From: Nannobrachium achirus
Taxonomy: Eukaryota; Chordata; Actinopteri; Myctophiformes; Myctophidae
DNA: 64,000 nucleotides
Assembly (NCBI GenBank): GCA_963921795.1
Contig: OY997642.1
Coordinates: 58,231,927 to 58,295,926 of the forward strand
Direction of reading: 5' to 3'
The position numbers and the translations under genes are program-made. Shown piece by piece: positions 23,671 through 35,444 of this stretch. The stretch's first letter is position 1. Each line of letters begins with the position of its first letter. The notes below the pieces were generated by a model. It was not told where the DNA came from. It did not search any database and saw nothing but the letters and a program-made list of their open reading frames with translations.

Positions 23671-24170
23671 CTTAAAGCTATACTGTGTAAGTTGCTCAAC
23701 TGGTGGTCTGTAGCAGTATAGCAAACCGCGGTCGCGTCTGCTTTTTTCGGCCGTTTTTCGCCGTGGACCGGGCCTTCAGACCACCGCGTCCGCCTCGCCT
23801 CGCTGAGATGCTTTCAATGAGGTCTCCCGTGTCCCTCTACGAGCAGCGGTTGGGGAGCTACATGCTAGACTTCTAGAACAGTGTAAACAAAGCTGCTGAA
23901 GCAAGCTATTTCCTGAAAAGACGCAAGATGCACTGTAATTGGCCGGTAGTGTATCATGTGTGTATGATCTGCGATCTGATTGGCCAACGTATACAGATGA
24001 TGCAGATTACGTCATTTTGCCGCGAAATCCCGCCCCTGTCAAGGCCAAGTAGAAAACATATAAAGAAAAGGCTTTGGGGGCTGAAATTTTAGCGACATTA
24101 GCGATTTAATAGTTAGGACAATTTTAAGATATGTTTTATAAAAAAGTTACATAGTATAACTTTAAAGTCG
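23671..24170. mobile_element. TTAA-flanked MITE
   Basis: The left end cttaaagctatactgtgtaa is mirrored by 'acatagtataactttaaag' at the right. It is about 500 bp long with no coding capacity. A right-end fragment of the same family lies at 54740-54796 ('aagttacatggtataacttt'). TTAA at both ends suggests piggyBac-type targeting. Confidence 0.65.
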
Positions 24171-24239
24171 GATCCAGGCCTAATAACTTTATCTGGCCGC
24201 CCCGTTGCCACCTCCTTGTTACATTTGCTTTTCTGAGAC

Positions 24240-24405
24240 TGCTGACTGCACATTGTACCTCACCCACCCTTTCTTCTTTCTCCTTTTGGTATCTTTATCC
24301 TCCTCCTCCTTTTTTTCTTTTTTATTCTTCTCTTTTTATATCTTTCTTAGTCTTGTGTATCCTTCTCTTTTTTTTGTTTGTCTTTCTTAGTCTTGTGTAG
24401 AGGCC
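24240..24405 (+). repeat. Pyrimidine-rich low-complexity tract
   Basis: A C/T-rich run with 'ctttcttagtcttgtgta' present twice (about 24340 and 24382). The small open frame through it is an artefact of composition. Confidence 0.7.
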
Positions 24406-24406
24406 C

Positions 24407-24462
24407 CGTACAGGAAGTGATGTCACAACTCGCTGACATCACACTGACATCACTTCCTGTAT
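24407..24462. repeat. Short palindrome
   Basis: The arms tacaggaagtgatgtca and tgacatcacttcctgta surround 'caactcgctgacatcacac'. Half of the motif recurs near 23355, so the 'tgacatcacttcctgtac' phrase is dispersed. Confidence 0.7.
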
Positions 24463-24734
24463 GGAAAGATTACAGAAGGTCACTCAAGCGACAAGGTTTT
24501 CCAGGGTAAATGCGACCTTCGGTCGCAATTAACATCAAAACAAAAGCCGTATTAAGGGAGAAAGGATCACTTTAGGCTATCTATGAAGTCCAGCAGTCAA
24601 TGTGATGACGTCATCAAACGATAAAATCGAGTCGAGTCGAATTGCAAAGATCACAAGTCGTTAATGCCCTAGTAGACAGTACCGGCACACTTAAAATCTA
24701 AATCATATTCATTTGATTAGTTGCATTTGCGATT

Positions 24735-26384
24735 GTTGTGACCGTTAGGTCGCAAGTTACTATGAAAACCTCCACCGGCTGTAACCTCCACTGGCTGTCT
24801 GTCAGTCAGTCTGTCAGTCATGTCACGTCACACTTTTGGCCCTATTCTTATCTACGGCACCGTTGCCTCTATCCATGCTAAACTTTGCAAACACACTCCT
24901 TTGCTGGCAAACCCCAAACTCCGCCCCTGATTTCTCACATGCCCCTCTTCTAGCACCACCATGAGTTAGTTTTTTTGCAGAAAACATTAATGGACATTTA
25001 CAGGCCAATCTGTGTATACATGCGACCTAGCGGTCGCTTATTTCCCGATTAGCCCTATAAAACCTGACCCATGAAGGACTAGTCAGAAAATTCCAATTCT
25101 TTGAATTTGAACACTTTATTAGGCCCCAAAACAAAATCCCAAAAAGTTTTTTTCAAAAAACCTGCCTTTATATGATTTTTTTATTGTATCACATTTGATA
25201 CTATAGGGTTATACAAGTTAAAACAAAACCAACAAATTAAAACTATTTGTAACAATGATATTCCCTCTAACTCACCCAGAATGCATTCCCAGAATGCACC
25301 TGGACCATACCATTTGCACTGCAAGCACATACAGAGGCTCAGATGGTATGACCCAAAATGCCAAAATGCCTATTGTATAATGGCAGATGGTATGACCCAA
25401 AATGCAGTCATGTGCCTGTTGTATCAAATATGATACATACCTTATACAGTACGGTAAACAACAAACTACAATGCTCAATTTTGAAAACTCATTAGTTCAT
25501 TCAAGTTATGCAACCCTTATTTCGAAATATTAGGACAGATATACAAGGCAAACCTACCAGAACATCCTCCAAAGCAAACTGTCTGGCCTGTGCACTCAGC
25601 TGTTGCAAATTAGATGGTGGCAGGCATTGTGGGTCATACCATCTGAGCCTCTGTAAGTGCTTGCTGTGCAAATGGTATGGTCCAGGTGCATTCAGGGATG
25701 TATCAGATATGATACAACAGGGATTTGTACCAAATATTGGTTACACTGACACCATATTGCATAATTTAAACGGTGTATCATATATGATACGTACGGTCAT
25801 ACTGGTACTGTATAGCTATAGCTTAAGTTTGATTGCGACCGTCACTATCAAAACCTCCACCGGCTGTCAGTTTGTCCGTCAGTCAGTCAGTCTGTCAGTC
25901 TGTCCGTCACGTCACACTTTTCCCCTGCTCATATATCTGCTACCGTTGCCCCTATCCATGCCAAACTTTGCACACACACTCCTTGGCTGCCAAAGCATAA
26001 CCTCCACCCCTCTTTTCTCACAATCCTCTTCTACCGCCACCATGACGCAGATTCTTGCAAAACACATTTTTGGATACTGCTCCTACAGATGTTGCTATAA
26101 AATCACGCAAAGTATACGGTATGTCTAGAGTCATGTCATTAACATGGATCTGTCCCATTTAGTGCCACTATTAGGCTGATTTTTTCAAACACATTTTTGG
26201 ACACTGCTCCTACAGATTTTGCCCTAAACACACGCAAAGCGGTAAACAGTATGTCTACAGTCCTGTCATCAACATGGATCTGTCCCATTTAGCGCCACCA
26301 TCAGGCCGATTTTTTCAAACACATTTTTGGACTCTGCTGACCTGACGGTCACTTATCTCCCGATTAGGGAGTCTTACTGGTTTT
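24735..26384. mobile_element. R2-family element(s) with 130-bp internal tandem units
   Basis: The left end is gttgtgaccgttaggtcgc followed by 'aaaacctccaccggctg'; the right end is 'cttatctcccgattagggag' plus 'tcttactggt', the complement of the 16627 terminus. A second internal start at about 25830 suggests two overlapping or nested copies. Inside, a ~130-bp unit starting catggatctgtcccattt occurs at 26143 and 26273, with gcgccacc(a/t) boxes. The same unit structure occurs at 32434-32810 and, inverted, at 52800-52920. Confidence 0.65.
25284..25710. repeat. Inverted repeat with ~100-bp arms
   Basis: The left arm (about 25284-25400: 'cacctggaccataccatttg', 'gaggctcagatggtatgacc') is mirrored at about 25610-25710 ('ggtcataccatctgagcctc', 'caaatggtatggtccaggtg'). 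Palindromic 'tgatac' clusters (tatcaaatatgatac, tatcatatatgatac) occur close by. It lies inside the R2-type element at 24735-26384. Confidence 0.75.
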
Positions 26385-27120
26385 GTGTTTAAAGTGTGGT
26401 GACGTGAATAGTGATGAAGGATAGAGGAAATGTCTATGTGGTTTTGGACAAATCAGCTTCCTGGTGGTGCTACAATAGGGCAATGTTTAGTATGTTACTC
26501 AATGTCGTATGAATGTGCTTGCAAAGTTTCACCGCAATCGGAAGCTGCATTCATCATTTGAAGCATTTTGTTCAAAGGCCACTCCTGAAAACTTTAGATG
26601 TTAATCACAGATGCTGATCACATGACTATAGAGATTATTATGTACCGATTTGCATGACATTTGTAATTTGGGTAATATCACAAAAACAGTTTTACATACT
26701 GTAGGTCAGCCTCCTGGTGGCGCTATAAAAGGTAGATGTGAAAATGCAGGGCGACACTTTTTTCTTGGCCTCTAGGGAGTGTACATACAAAAAATATGAA
26801 AGACACCTACGAAAAGTCTCTTTGTGTACCGATATTGTGTACAGATTTGTGTGATTTTGGACAGAATATGTAGGAGTACTGCCAAAAAAATTGTTTAGCA
26901 AAAATCGGTGTCCTGGTGGTGCTATAGGCTGTTCTAAAAGAAATTAGGGCAGAGCTCTGCTCTGACTTTCAGGGAATGGCACAGTTTTGCTGCGAACAGC
27001 CTAATGGTGCTGGAGATTAACTGTTCACAGACGGACGGAGACACACACACACAGACACACGGATGGATGGACAGGGTACAAAACAAAGTCTCAGCCAAGG
27101 CCTTCGGCCTGGCGGAGACA
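26385..27120. repeat. Degenerate R1/R2-related repeat sequence
   Basis: Boxes such as 'cctggtggcgctataaaagg' (26712) and 'cctggtggtgctacaatagg' (26460), and 'gaatgtgcttgcaaagtttc', are shared with R1 and with 6720-7150. It is too diverged for precise borders. It ends at a short hairpin, 'aaggccttcggcctggcgg'. Confidence 0.55.
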
Positions 27121-27168
27121 ATAAAATGGTTCTCTTGAAGAAACATTAAACAACCATTACTTTTCTGT

Positions 27169-27170
<2 letters not shown>

Positions 27171-27223
<53 letters not shown>
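27171..27223 (+). repeat. (AC)n microsatellite
   Basis: An uninterrupted run of about 26 AC dinucleotides. It produces a spurious Val-Cys repeat frame on the minus strand. Confidence 0.95.
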
Positions 27224-27229
<6 letters not shown>

Positions 27230-27239
27230 AAACACACCC

Positions 27240-28569
27240 TAGCCTTCCTATTCTGAGGTGAACCTTTTACAATAATAGCAGAACTACAAGCTCACAACAA
27301 CACACCATGTTGCGACAGGTTTGTCATGTTGTGTGTAAGGTGTGGACCCAGAAGCAGCAGGTCAAGTCGAGTTCAATTTATTCAACAAATCACAAAGGCG
27401 TAAATGAAGAGTAACAGTAATGCGTCGAATCACAAAGCATTGTGAGACTGTTTACACTAGAAGTGCATTCAATAAAATTACCCAAATTACCCAAATTACC
27501 TTTGGTTAATGTGGTTTAGGTTTGAGGGAGTTTACACTAAATACATCAGTATAGTAGGCTACTCCATTGCTGAATGTGAACCAAATGCAATTGTAAATGT
27601 CTGCTCGTTTTTACATATGACATCAATCACATAAGGTAAACGATGGATTTGTTTTTGTTCAGTCTCTCTCTAAATTAGCACCAGGGTTGGGAAGGATATT
27701 TTTTAAAGTATTCCTTACTTAAAAGTATTAACTACTAGTTACTTTCAGTTATCCTACTATTGGATTACTTTTATGCAAAACTATTACTTGTAATATTTGT
27801 GTCCTTGTACTGTATCTCTTATGTGGACATATATAAATGATTGAAATGTGTGTGCGTGTGATATTACAGTCAGTCAGCCCATTTTTGAGAAACAGGTCTC
27901 AGAGAGGGGAGGAGCTTGCTTGTAGATGAACACCTTAAGTAAACAGTGGACAGCACCCACTGAGCATCAGGAGCAGCCAGTCTCTTTAAGTCCTTCACTA
28001 CAGTTTACAGTTTAACTTCTGAGGTTTTATTGCACTGTAATCCAATGATACTCTAGAGTCTACTGTAGCTTAGAGTTTGTATCTGACAAACTGTCGACTG
28101 ATTAATGCCAAACTTTATGCACACTGCCAGTAGGCCACAAAAGTAGGCCTACATCCATATTTTCACATGTTTTATTCTTTTTGGATTATGTAACATTGAA
28201 TTGAATTGATTGGAATTGAATTTGTAATGGGGGTCGAGTGGTACTCTCATTTGTCTGAATTATCCATGCATTCTTTTTTACCCGGTATGAGTTTTTTACC
28301 CTAAATGATGTGTGTTTTCTTCAGTTTAATATTTACCCAAAATGAGATGTGTTTTCTTCTTTTTAATATTTAAGTGGAAGTCAAAGGTGGCCGGATCAGG
28401 CTGAAACCTTCACTGAAATGTAGTCGTAAAGTATACAAACTGCATATATCCTCCATGGGCAGGTCATTGCATGTTACTGCATGTAGGCTACATATATGTA
28501 ACATGCTGTAGTGTTCATAGATCTAAATGGGTATGTCATTGCATGACGTTTTGTGGGTTAGTGGGGTGG
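27240..28569. other. Non-coding stretch with a hAT-like fragment
   Basis: A half copy of hairpin H occurs near 27281 ('ctacaagctcacaacaacac'). At 27683-27800, 'gggttgggaaggatatttt' and a 'tagttactttcagttatcc' run resemble hAT internal sequence. 27898-27990 ('ggggaggagcttgc' ... 'gcatcaggagcagcca') resembles the putative exon near 30565-30645. No coding exon is seen. Confidence 0.4.
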
Positions 28570-28990
28570 GATAGGACCAGGCGCGGTTCTAGCCCTGAGC
28601 AGTAGGGGGTGCTACAGGGAGCTTTTGCTGCGGGCGCGCAGCACGTGCGCGTGCACGTCTAAATTGGCGGTTTTCTTGCGGATTTGATCGCGTTTTATTC
28701 GGGTTTCCGCAGTTTATTTCTTTGCTAAACAATCGGGAACGGCACACTACACTTTCCCTTTGCCTCTCCACATGCACCAGCCAGCAAGATAGTCTATAGT
28801 AGATGGAATTCTTGGTACCAACACTCCAACAGACAGACAACACCAGTGTCATATAATCATTCAGTTCCAAAAGCTTTTCAGTTAATCTACTTAATTTTAC
28901 ACCACTCTGTCTACTACAGCAAGCATGGTGGTATTGCTTCCCAAACGTTTTAGCCCGTGAACAAAGAGAAACTAAACCCAAACAAGTAGA

Positions 28991-29067
28991 AGTGAAAATA
29001 GCCAATCTACAAGCTCACAACGAGTCGCTTCGCGCTGCGTTGTGAACTTCTAGATCTGCTATTTTCG
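28991..29067. repeat. Small hairpin element H (copy 3)
   Basis: Arms agtgaaaatagcc + tctacaagctcacaacg and cgttgtgaacttctagatct + gctattttc, with a 'cgcttcgcg' loop. It lies inside the hAT element. Confidence 0.85.
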
Positions 29068-29873
29068 ATTTAATTAACATTTGTCTCAGCGGACAACTTT
29101 TGACATCAAGAAAAGAGTTCGGCATAGGCAAGCTGCAGCAGCAGTCAAGTGTACTACTCACCATCCAGAAGAATTAGATTCCAAAACCAGTTGACAACAA
29201 TCAACAGCAGAGCAGCATATTTTGTCCTGTTTGTGTTTATCCATTTGTCCCAGTTTTTGGAAAAAGATTGATGAAAAGCCCCTCTCTCTTATATGCAACT
29301 TTGGGAACGTTGTAAAGGCTTTGGTGGTGATCTTGTACAGTTTCCATAACATCTCCTCATAAAGAACTTCAATTGAGTGTATAATGTTTCTTTTATATGG
29401 GTTGTAAGTTGTCCTCCTGCGTGCCTTCGAGGCCTTGTGAGCATGTAGATCGGCTATTTTCATACTTCCCATGGACCAGTCAGTGAGCATTGCAAGATGA
29501 CGCTGAAATGGACTGCAGACTGTCTTCTCTCTCCCCCCAGCGCCCCCGTTCGCAAAGTAATGTGTAGGCTAAACTGTTCTGATAATACAAATTGTTTTGG
29601 CTGTCCATTCATTCATCATGTATAACTTAAACTGCGCGCTAGTAGGCTTCCAAACCAATGCAGCTTAACATAACAAACCGACAACTAGGGCCAACCCAGC
29701 AACAACTATCGTTCCTGTCTTACTTTCACAATAAAGTGTCTCCGGCTTACTTCCCAATGCAGCTTATTTCACGCAGGTTATTGTTAACAGGAAACAGTGT
29801 AGCTTAACCCGTGTGTTTTTGTGCAACCAAGCGTGCATGGGAGAGAGAGTGATGAGGATGAGAGAGAGAGACA

Positions 29874-30080
29874 TTAGCTGAATTCCAATCCGAAGGGTTC
29901 GCACTTTGAAGTGCGCATTTGAAGGGCTATGACGTCACTGGGCCGCGCCAAATAGCAATCTACAAGCTCACAATGCTGCGTTGCGACGCATTGTGAGCTT
30001 GTAGATCTGTGACCAGTGACGTCATAGCCCTTCAAATGCGCACTTCAAAGTGCAAACCCTTCGGATTGGAATTCAGCTAA
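29874..30080. mobile_element. Near-perfect palindromic MITE with hairpin H at its centre
   Basis: Outer arms of about 70 bp (ttagctgaattccaatccga ... 'gctatgacgtcactgg' and its complement) enclose hairpin H (29951-30009). The whole 207-bp element is one long foldback. The arms are almost identical, which implies recent origin or gene conversion. Confidence 0.85.
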
Positions 30081-30564
30081 TTGAGAAACAGAGAGAGAGA
30101 GAGAAGTGCCGTTTTTTCTCCGTCTGACCGTCTCTCTCCCGATTTTGCTAGCCCCGAAAACTACTGGTGCTAGTCAGGAAAATAGTGGTGCTTAAGCACC
30201 AAAAGCCTCTGCGTAGAACCGTGCCTGGATAGGACAATCAGTATTGATTCAAAGTAAAGATACAATGAAATACTATATGCTATTACCAGTTACAGGAGAG
30301 TTTTTTTTATTTTTTTGTTTTGTATTTTTTCCTTTGTCTGTGTTTACTGTATTCTTTATTAGTTTAAGGACCCCCTAAAAACGAGATCTCAAGGGGTTTA
30401 TCCTTCTAATAAAGGCATAAGCATACACAAACTTTACACTTGAAGCCTATTTGAATTTAATTGGTTAACAATAGGGCCACTTTGACCTTTGAGACAAATA
30501 AATTAGTCTGTGTGTCCAAAAACGTACTTACTGCTCTTTGGCTGAAGCGACACAACTCCCTGTG

Positions 30565-30645
30565 AGGGGAGGAGCTTCCCAGGGCATTTATTGGCCGGTT
30601 GCAACAGTGGATGTTCAGTGACCAGGTATCAGGAGCAGAGAGCCT
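30565..30645 (+). promoter_or_regulatory. Possible non-coding first exon ending in a splice donor
   Basis: After 'ggggaggagcttcccagggc' there is a TATA-like 'catttattgg'. The sequence then runs to 'gcagagagcct' followed directly by gtaagt, a consensus donor at 30646. A related block without the donor lies at 27898-27990. It could be an upstream 5'-UTR exon of the gene at 36871. The link is inference. Confidence 0.25.
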
Positions 30646-30782
30646 GTAAGTAAAGCTAATTCATTACATTTTCTGACCTTTTTTCTGCATGCGTGTTTTG
30701 ATGTTTTACTTGTACCATACGGTACCTTTTAGTCTAAAGCAAATCTAGCATTTCTCATTTCCGTTTTTTGGAGTTCATGTGG

Positions 30783-30787
<5 letters not shown>

Positions 30788-30836
<49 letters not shown>
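30788..30836 (+). repeat. (GA)n microsatellite
   Basis: About 24 uninterrupted GA dinucleotides. Confidence 0.95.
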
Positions 30837-30838
<2 letters not shown>

Positions 30839-31199
30839 GAAAACATAACCTCGGACCCTGGCCTACAGATCAAATGTTATACAAATGTTATGCTTTTTGA
30901 GAGCTCAAAAGTGTATTTTGTGCACCAGACCATTCGTTCCATCCATGTTTGATAGACGCTCTTTAATTAAAATGTATGTAGATATAAACAGCGAACACAT
31001 AATAGGTAGCTCTTGTTTTATTTAGGTGATATCTGTTGCTGTGTCTCTACACAGGTTAGTTTAAGATATAAAGTAGTTGCGTGTTAAGCCTACCCCGCAA
31101 GGATGAGATGCATACATTACTACGCTGATGTGCAAAGCGTGTCTGTGCTATTTAAATTAGTAATAAAGCATATTTGAGTACCAAGAAAAGCCCAATATA

Positions 31200-31330
31200 A
31201 TTGGATTTATTATTATGGATTGGATTTATTATTTATTATTATTACCCTTACCCCTATTATTACCCTTATTATTATTATTACACTTATTATTATTACCCTT
31301 ACCCTTATTAAAATTATTACCCGGTAGTAG
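31200..31330 (+). repeat. (TTA)n microsatellite, imperfect
   Basis: TTA/ATT triplets interrupted by 'acccttaccc' steps. The minus-strand open frame over it is low-complexity. Confidence 0.8.
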
Positions 31331-31635
31331 AATGGTATCTGGCAGTTAAAATTATTATCTGGTAGTAGAATGGAATTGCACAGTAATGTTATTAGGAGGA
31401 GGGAGGAACAAAATATTGTTCTATTGTTCCTCAAACGTGACATCATTATCATATTGGTATGTAAATACATTCAACCACCTACATTGGCAATGCTCTGTCT
31501 GGAACCCTTTGCACTTTAACTGTGAAATAAAACAGACAATATGTATTGATATGTCATAATACTGTATGTTTATGTAACTTGGATGTTTTAAATGATGATC
31601 TGTTGCCCTGTCTTCAATGTTATTTTACATTACAG

Positions 31636-31689
31636 GGTACCAGATGAAGACTTGATGATCCTCGCTATCACACCTGATCCTGGTTTACT
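31636..31689 (+). other. Possible 54-bp internal exon
   Basis: The left border is a pyrimidine-containing acceptor (ttattttacattacag) and the right border is a gtaagc donor at 31690. The segment is open in one frame but has no recognised domain. It may be a second 5'-UTR exon upstream of the SNTX-family gene. Support is limited to the splice signals. Confidence 0.25.
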
Positions 31690-31809
31690 GTAAGCAGAAC
31701 AGAATTATTTATTGGATTTATTAATTTTACAAGGTGTTTCAGCTTTAGGCTATATCATTTATTTGTACAGATGAATGAATTTATTTGTACAGAAAATACA
31801 CAAATGATC

Positions 31810-32209
31810 TTAAAGGACAACTTTGTTTTTTTTACAGCAACGGTTCACATTTTAGATTGTAATTAGAGAAAATAATGAGTGTTAAAATGTTTTCATTTAT
31901 TGTTTTCTATTGTTTTAGCGATTGATTTCAGTGGGTGGGGCATATGCACAAGTGGCTAAATATGTCTTTTTAGACACAATAAGCCGGCAATTTCTTTGTT
32001 ACTATTTACACCAGCCCCCATAAGTCACATCTGCACATGAAAGATTGTGGTGCATCTTTGGAATGGACTTATTGTGTCTGCAAATCAAAATGGTTAAAAT
32101 CACTAAAACAATAGAGAGAAGTAAATGAAACATTTTAACACTCATCTTTTCTTTTCTCTAATGACTATCTAAATCTGAACCAAAATCTGAAACAAAGTTG
32201 TCCTTTAAA
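31810..32209. mobile_element. TTAA-flanked MITE
   Basis: The left end ttaaaggacaactttgtttt and the right end aaacaaagttgtcctttaa form the inverted repeat. The sub-terminal arms also match ('agagaaaataatgagtgtta' against 'taacactcatcttttctttt'). A copy of the same family lies at 45689-46110. Confidence 0.8.
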
Positions 32210-32282
32210 TGACTTCCCATCCCCCTCTCCGATAGTCACTATTAGATAATGCTGTAGGCATTTAGAAGACACTTTCATTGCG

Positions 32283-32810
32283 ACATTTCATCGCATTTTC
32301 TACCAAAACCTCCACCGGCTGTTCGTCCGTCAGTCAGTCAGTCAGTCAGTCCGTCCTTCACACCTCACACGTCACACTTTTGCCCTGCTCATATCTCCGC
32401 AACCGTTGCCCCGATCCATGCCAGATCAATTCACACATGACCCTCTTCTAGCGCCACCATGAGGCAGATTCTTGCAAAACACATTTTAGGACACTGCTCC
32501 TACAATTTTTGCCCTAAAATCACACAAATCGGTACACAGTATGTCTACACTCATGTCATCAACATGGATCTGTCCCATATAGCGCCACCTTCAGGCCGAT
32601 TTTTTAAAACACATTGTTGGACACTGCTCCTACAGATTTTGCCCTAAAATCACGCAAATCGGTACACAGTATGTCTACACTCATGTCATCAATATGGATC
32701 TGTCTCATATAGCGCCACCATCAGGCCGATTTTTTAAAACACATGTTTGGACACTGCTCCTACAGATTTTGCCCTAAAATCACGCAAATCGGTACACAGT
32801 GGCCCTCATT
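32283..32810 (+). mobile_element. R2-family element, 3'-truncated
   Basis: It starts with 'gcgacatttcatcgca' and 'aaaacctccaccggctg', followed by the gtccgtcagtcagtcagtca tract and 'ctgctcatatctccgcaacc'. Then come 130-bp tandem units beginning at 32434, 32563 and 32693, each with a gcgccacc box and 'cctacagattttgccctaaa'. The right end is replaced by 'ggccctcatttatcgatgg', the usual end of another teleost MITE. Confidence 0.7.
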
Positions 32811-33960
32811 TATCGATGGAGTGTAAAAAATGGTCTATTTTTTTCACCAAATTTTGCGTAGGGCAACGTTTGCGTGGCATTTATGAAAACGTCCTAAACA
32901 GACACACCTGGCGTACATTTGATCCCAGCGTTGATAAATGCGCAGGCTGAAATTTAAATAACACGCCCTTTATTATTCTCGAAACGCCCGATTTTACGAC
33001 CAGAACAACCCGAATATGACCTAACAACGAAAGGAAAGCCAATAGAAGAGAGTTTACTCCACGCTTCAAGTTCAATCCCATGTCCGCGTCCCACACAGAC
33101 CACGCACACATGCACGCACGCACGCACACACCTACACACGCAACTAGGCTACTTGGAACAGCAGCATTTTGGTTTACACAGCAGTCTTTGACAGTGGAAA
33201 CGTGGGATTAACCAACGGTACAATCTTTGACAAGGAGGATATAGCACTGCAGCCGACATGAATGACACAAGTCACTGCCATGAATACTTTTGGATATATT
33301 AATTTAAACCATAGCCTACCCGTGCCGTGCGTGCGCAGACAGAGCGCGTTCATTTGGTTACAAGCAATCATAATTCCCCATGGCCATGATCTCACGGCTC
33401 GCCACGTCGGGTTTCATCATTAACTCCAGCATAGTGTACAGTAGCTACTGTATAAATTGAGAGACCCCACGGTTACGTTTTGGATATTAATTTAACCCAA
33501 TTTCGGCGACGAGTGCAATGCGCGTTTGAGTGCTTGAACTAGCGATCATGTACCGTTCCTGCGCGGGCTGGTCTTCTCCCCGGTGGGCCGTGGACCCCCA
33601 AATAAATCATCCACAGCGTGCGTGCGCTGGGCTGGGCACAGCCAGGTTTGGACCTTCGGTTTTATCCATATTTAAAAGGACTCACGACTCACAGCGGCGC
33701 TGCGCTGGTCCCGAAAATGCTCTCGCATGGCGTTCATATATGTGCTTGTTCTGAGCCAGATCTCCAATCTTAAGAATTTGACTGTTAAAGCAATTAACAG
33801 TAGATTTCTTCCATATTCAATTAAATTAAATTGCTTAATGCTTGTCATTGTAACTTGGAAATAAAATCGGCGTGAATGTCCATGATGTAGCCGGCTATAG
33901 GCTATGCTTTTATAAAATGTTATATTTTCACAGGATTATTTATTATTGTGTTGGATATAC
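32811..33960. other. Non-coding stretch with a MITE-like start
   Basis: 32803-32945 has internal 'ggcatttatgaaaacg' and 'gttgataaatgcgcagg' phrases of the 'ggccctcatttatc' type. The remainder has a GCAC microsatellite near 33113 and no supportable gene. Confidence 0.4.
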
Positions 33961-34335
33961 ATTTTCGAGTGGTATAATTCAAAATGGTGGAAGAACTAAA
34001 GGTCAGAGGTCAAAAGTCAGGTGGTAAAAGTTGTTCGTCATGAGGAGACGCACAAGTGTAAACAGGTTTCATCTCTCTCGCTGTATCTCAAACAGAGCAT
34101 GAGCTATACCTGTTCAAAGTTTGCATTTTCAAAGGCTTCCTACAGTGCCACCCTTTGATCAATTGTTGCAAACTTCATGTTTTAGCCGTTTGGCATAGTC
34201 CTCTACCATACTGCAGAGTTTTGTAAAAAGCGACTGCACGGTCAAGCCACTAGAGAAAACATGGCGGAATAATAATAATGAGAAAGTACAATATCAATGA
34301 GTGGCCTTTGCCACTGTGTGGCTTGGCCACTAATA
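33961..34335 (+). repeat. R1 3'-end fragment
   Basis: It matches the tail subtype of the copy at 12421-13502: 'aaaggtcagaggtcaaaagt', 'cctacagtgccaccctttg', 'gcggaataataataatg' and 'aatatcaatgagtggcc'. Confidence 0.8.
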
Positions 34336-34602
34336 ATACAATAAATAGTCCGCTTATTGTGGGGGAAAAAAGAAAAAGAAAAGAAAGAGAAAAAAAACAC
34401 GGTTAAAAATCACTAAATCCATAGAAAGTAATAAATGCTTTTTTAAATTATTGTCATTACAACTAATAAAACCACACTTGTTGTAAAAAACTAAAAACAA
34501 AGTTGGCCATGTATGGCCTACTTGTGCACCAGCAGAGTGCGCCATGAGTTGCGTTCACCACTTACATCACCACTGGCATCAGGAATGCTGGTCCCTCACT
34601 AG
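34336..34602. other. Non-coding stretch, nothing recognised
   Basis: A/G-rich sequence between the R1 fragment and the large foldback element. Confidence 0.4.
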
Positions 34603-35192
34603 TACAGCGGATAATAGGTGCAATCGTTCACTTAGTGATACAAGCGTGAAAATCGGTACACATCATCTTTGGAGGCCACTCTTCGATTTAAGAAACCGGG
34701 CCACTTGAAAATCAAAGATGGCGGCCCCCGAAATCCAAGATGTCCGTCCAAAAACGTGTTTTTTCCTTTATAACTCCAAATGCATTGATTTTACGACCCA
34801 TAAATGTATTAAAGTTGAATTTAAAGTTGGACATTGCTGTATCTATTATAGTTCTTGAGATACAGCATATAGGTACGCCTGAGTCCGTAAAAGTACCTAT
34901 ATGCTGTATCTCAAGAACTGTAAAATCAATGCATTTAGAGTTACAAAGGAAACTACATGTTTTCGGACGGACATCTTGGATTTCGGGGGCCGCCATCTTT
35001 GATTTTCAAGTGGCCCAGTTTCTTAAATCAAAGAGTGGCCTCCAAAGATGATGTGTACCAATTTTCAGGCTTGTATCACCAAGTAAACGGTTCTTCACTT
35101 AAAAGCAAAAAAAGCTGATTTCTTCAGACAGGACTCTTCTTCTGCTGAACCCTCAAAGCAGAAGCTTCTCAAGGAGGACTGTCAGTACACCC

Positions 35193-35444
35193 CTATATGA
35201 AAATGTCCAAAGTGTCAATATTTTTGTAGCCACCATTACTTTTCAGCACTGCTATAACCCTCTTGGGCATGGAGTTCACCAGAGCTTCACAGGTTGCCAC
35301 TGGAACCCTCTTCCACTCCTCCATGACAACATCACGGAGCTGGTGGATGTTAGAGGCCTTGCACTCCTCCACCTTCCATTTGAGGATGACCCACAGATGA
35401 TCAATAGGGTTTAGGTCTGGAGACATGCTTGGCCAGTCCATCAA
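35193..35444 (-). pseudogene. Tc1/mariner transposase C-terminal fragment (left arm)
   Basis: An 83-codon minus-strand frame reads MDWPSMSPDLNPIDHLWV, the segment around the last acidic residue of the DDE catalytic triad in Tc1-like transposases. It then reads MPKRVIAVLKSNGG at the C-terminus. In this copy the usual 'NPIEHLW' Glu is Asp. There is no N-terminal DNA-binding part and no first two Asp residues, so it is inactive. Confidence 0.8.

Larger units (their letters stand above)
28578..30227. mobile_element. hAT element (1650 bp), 8-bp TSD
   Basis: The ends are caggcgcggttctagcc and 'gtagaaccgtgcctg'. Both flanks carry the exact 8-bp duplication gataggac (28570-28577 and 30228-30235). 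The interior has no intact transposase. It has collected hairpin H at 28991-29067, an H fragment at 29424-29463, and the palindromic MITE at 29874-30080. Confidence 0.9.

Noticed and set aside
25508-26128. 206-aa plus-strand frame
   Set aside because: It runs through an inverted repeat and R2-type element; composition is repeat-derived and no domain is recognised.
26934-27224. 96-aa Cys/Val-rich minus-strand frame
   Set aside because: It is mainly the translation of the (AC)n microsatellite.
28589-29005. 138-aa minus-strand frame in the hAT element
   Set aside because: No hAT dimerisation or DDE motif is visible; it probably stays open by chance within non-coding hAT sequence.
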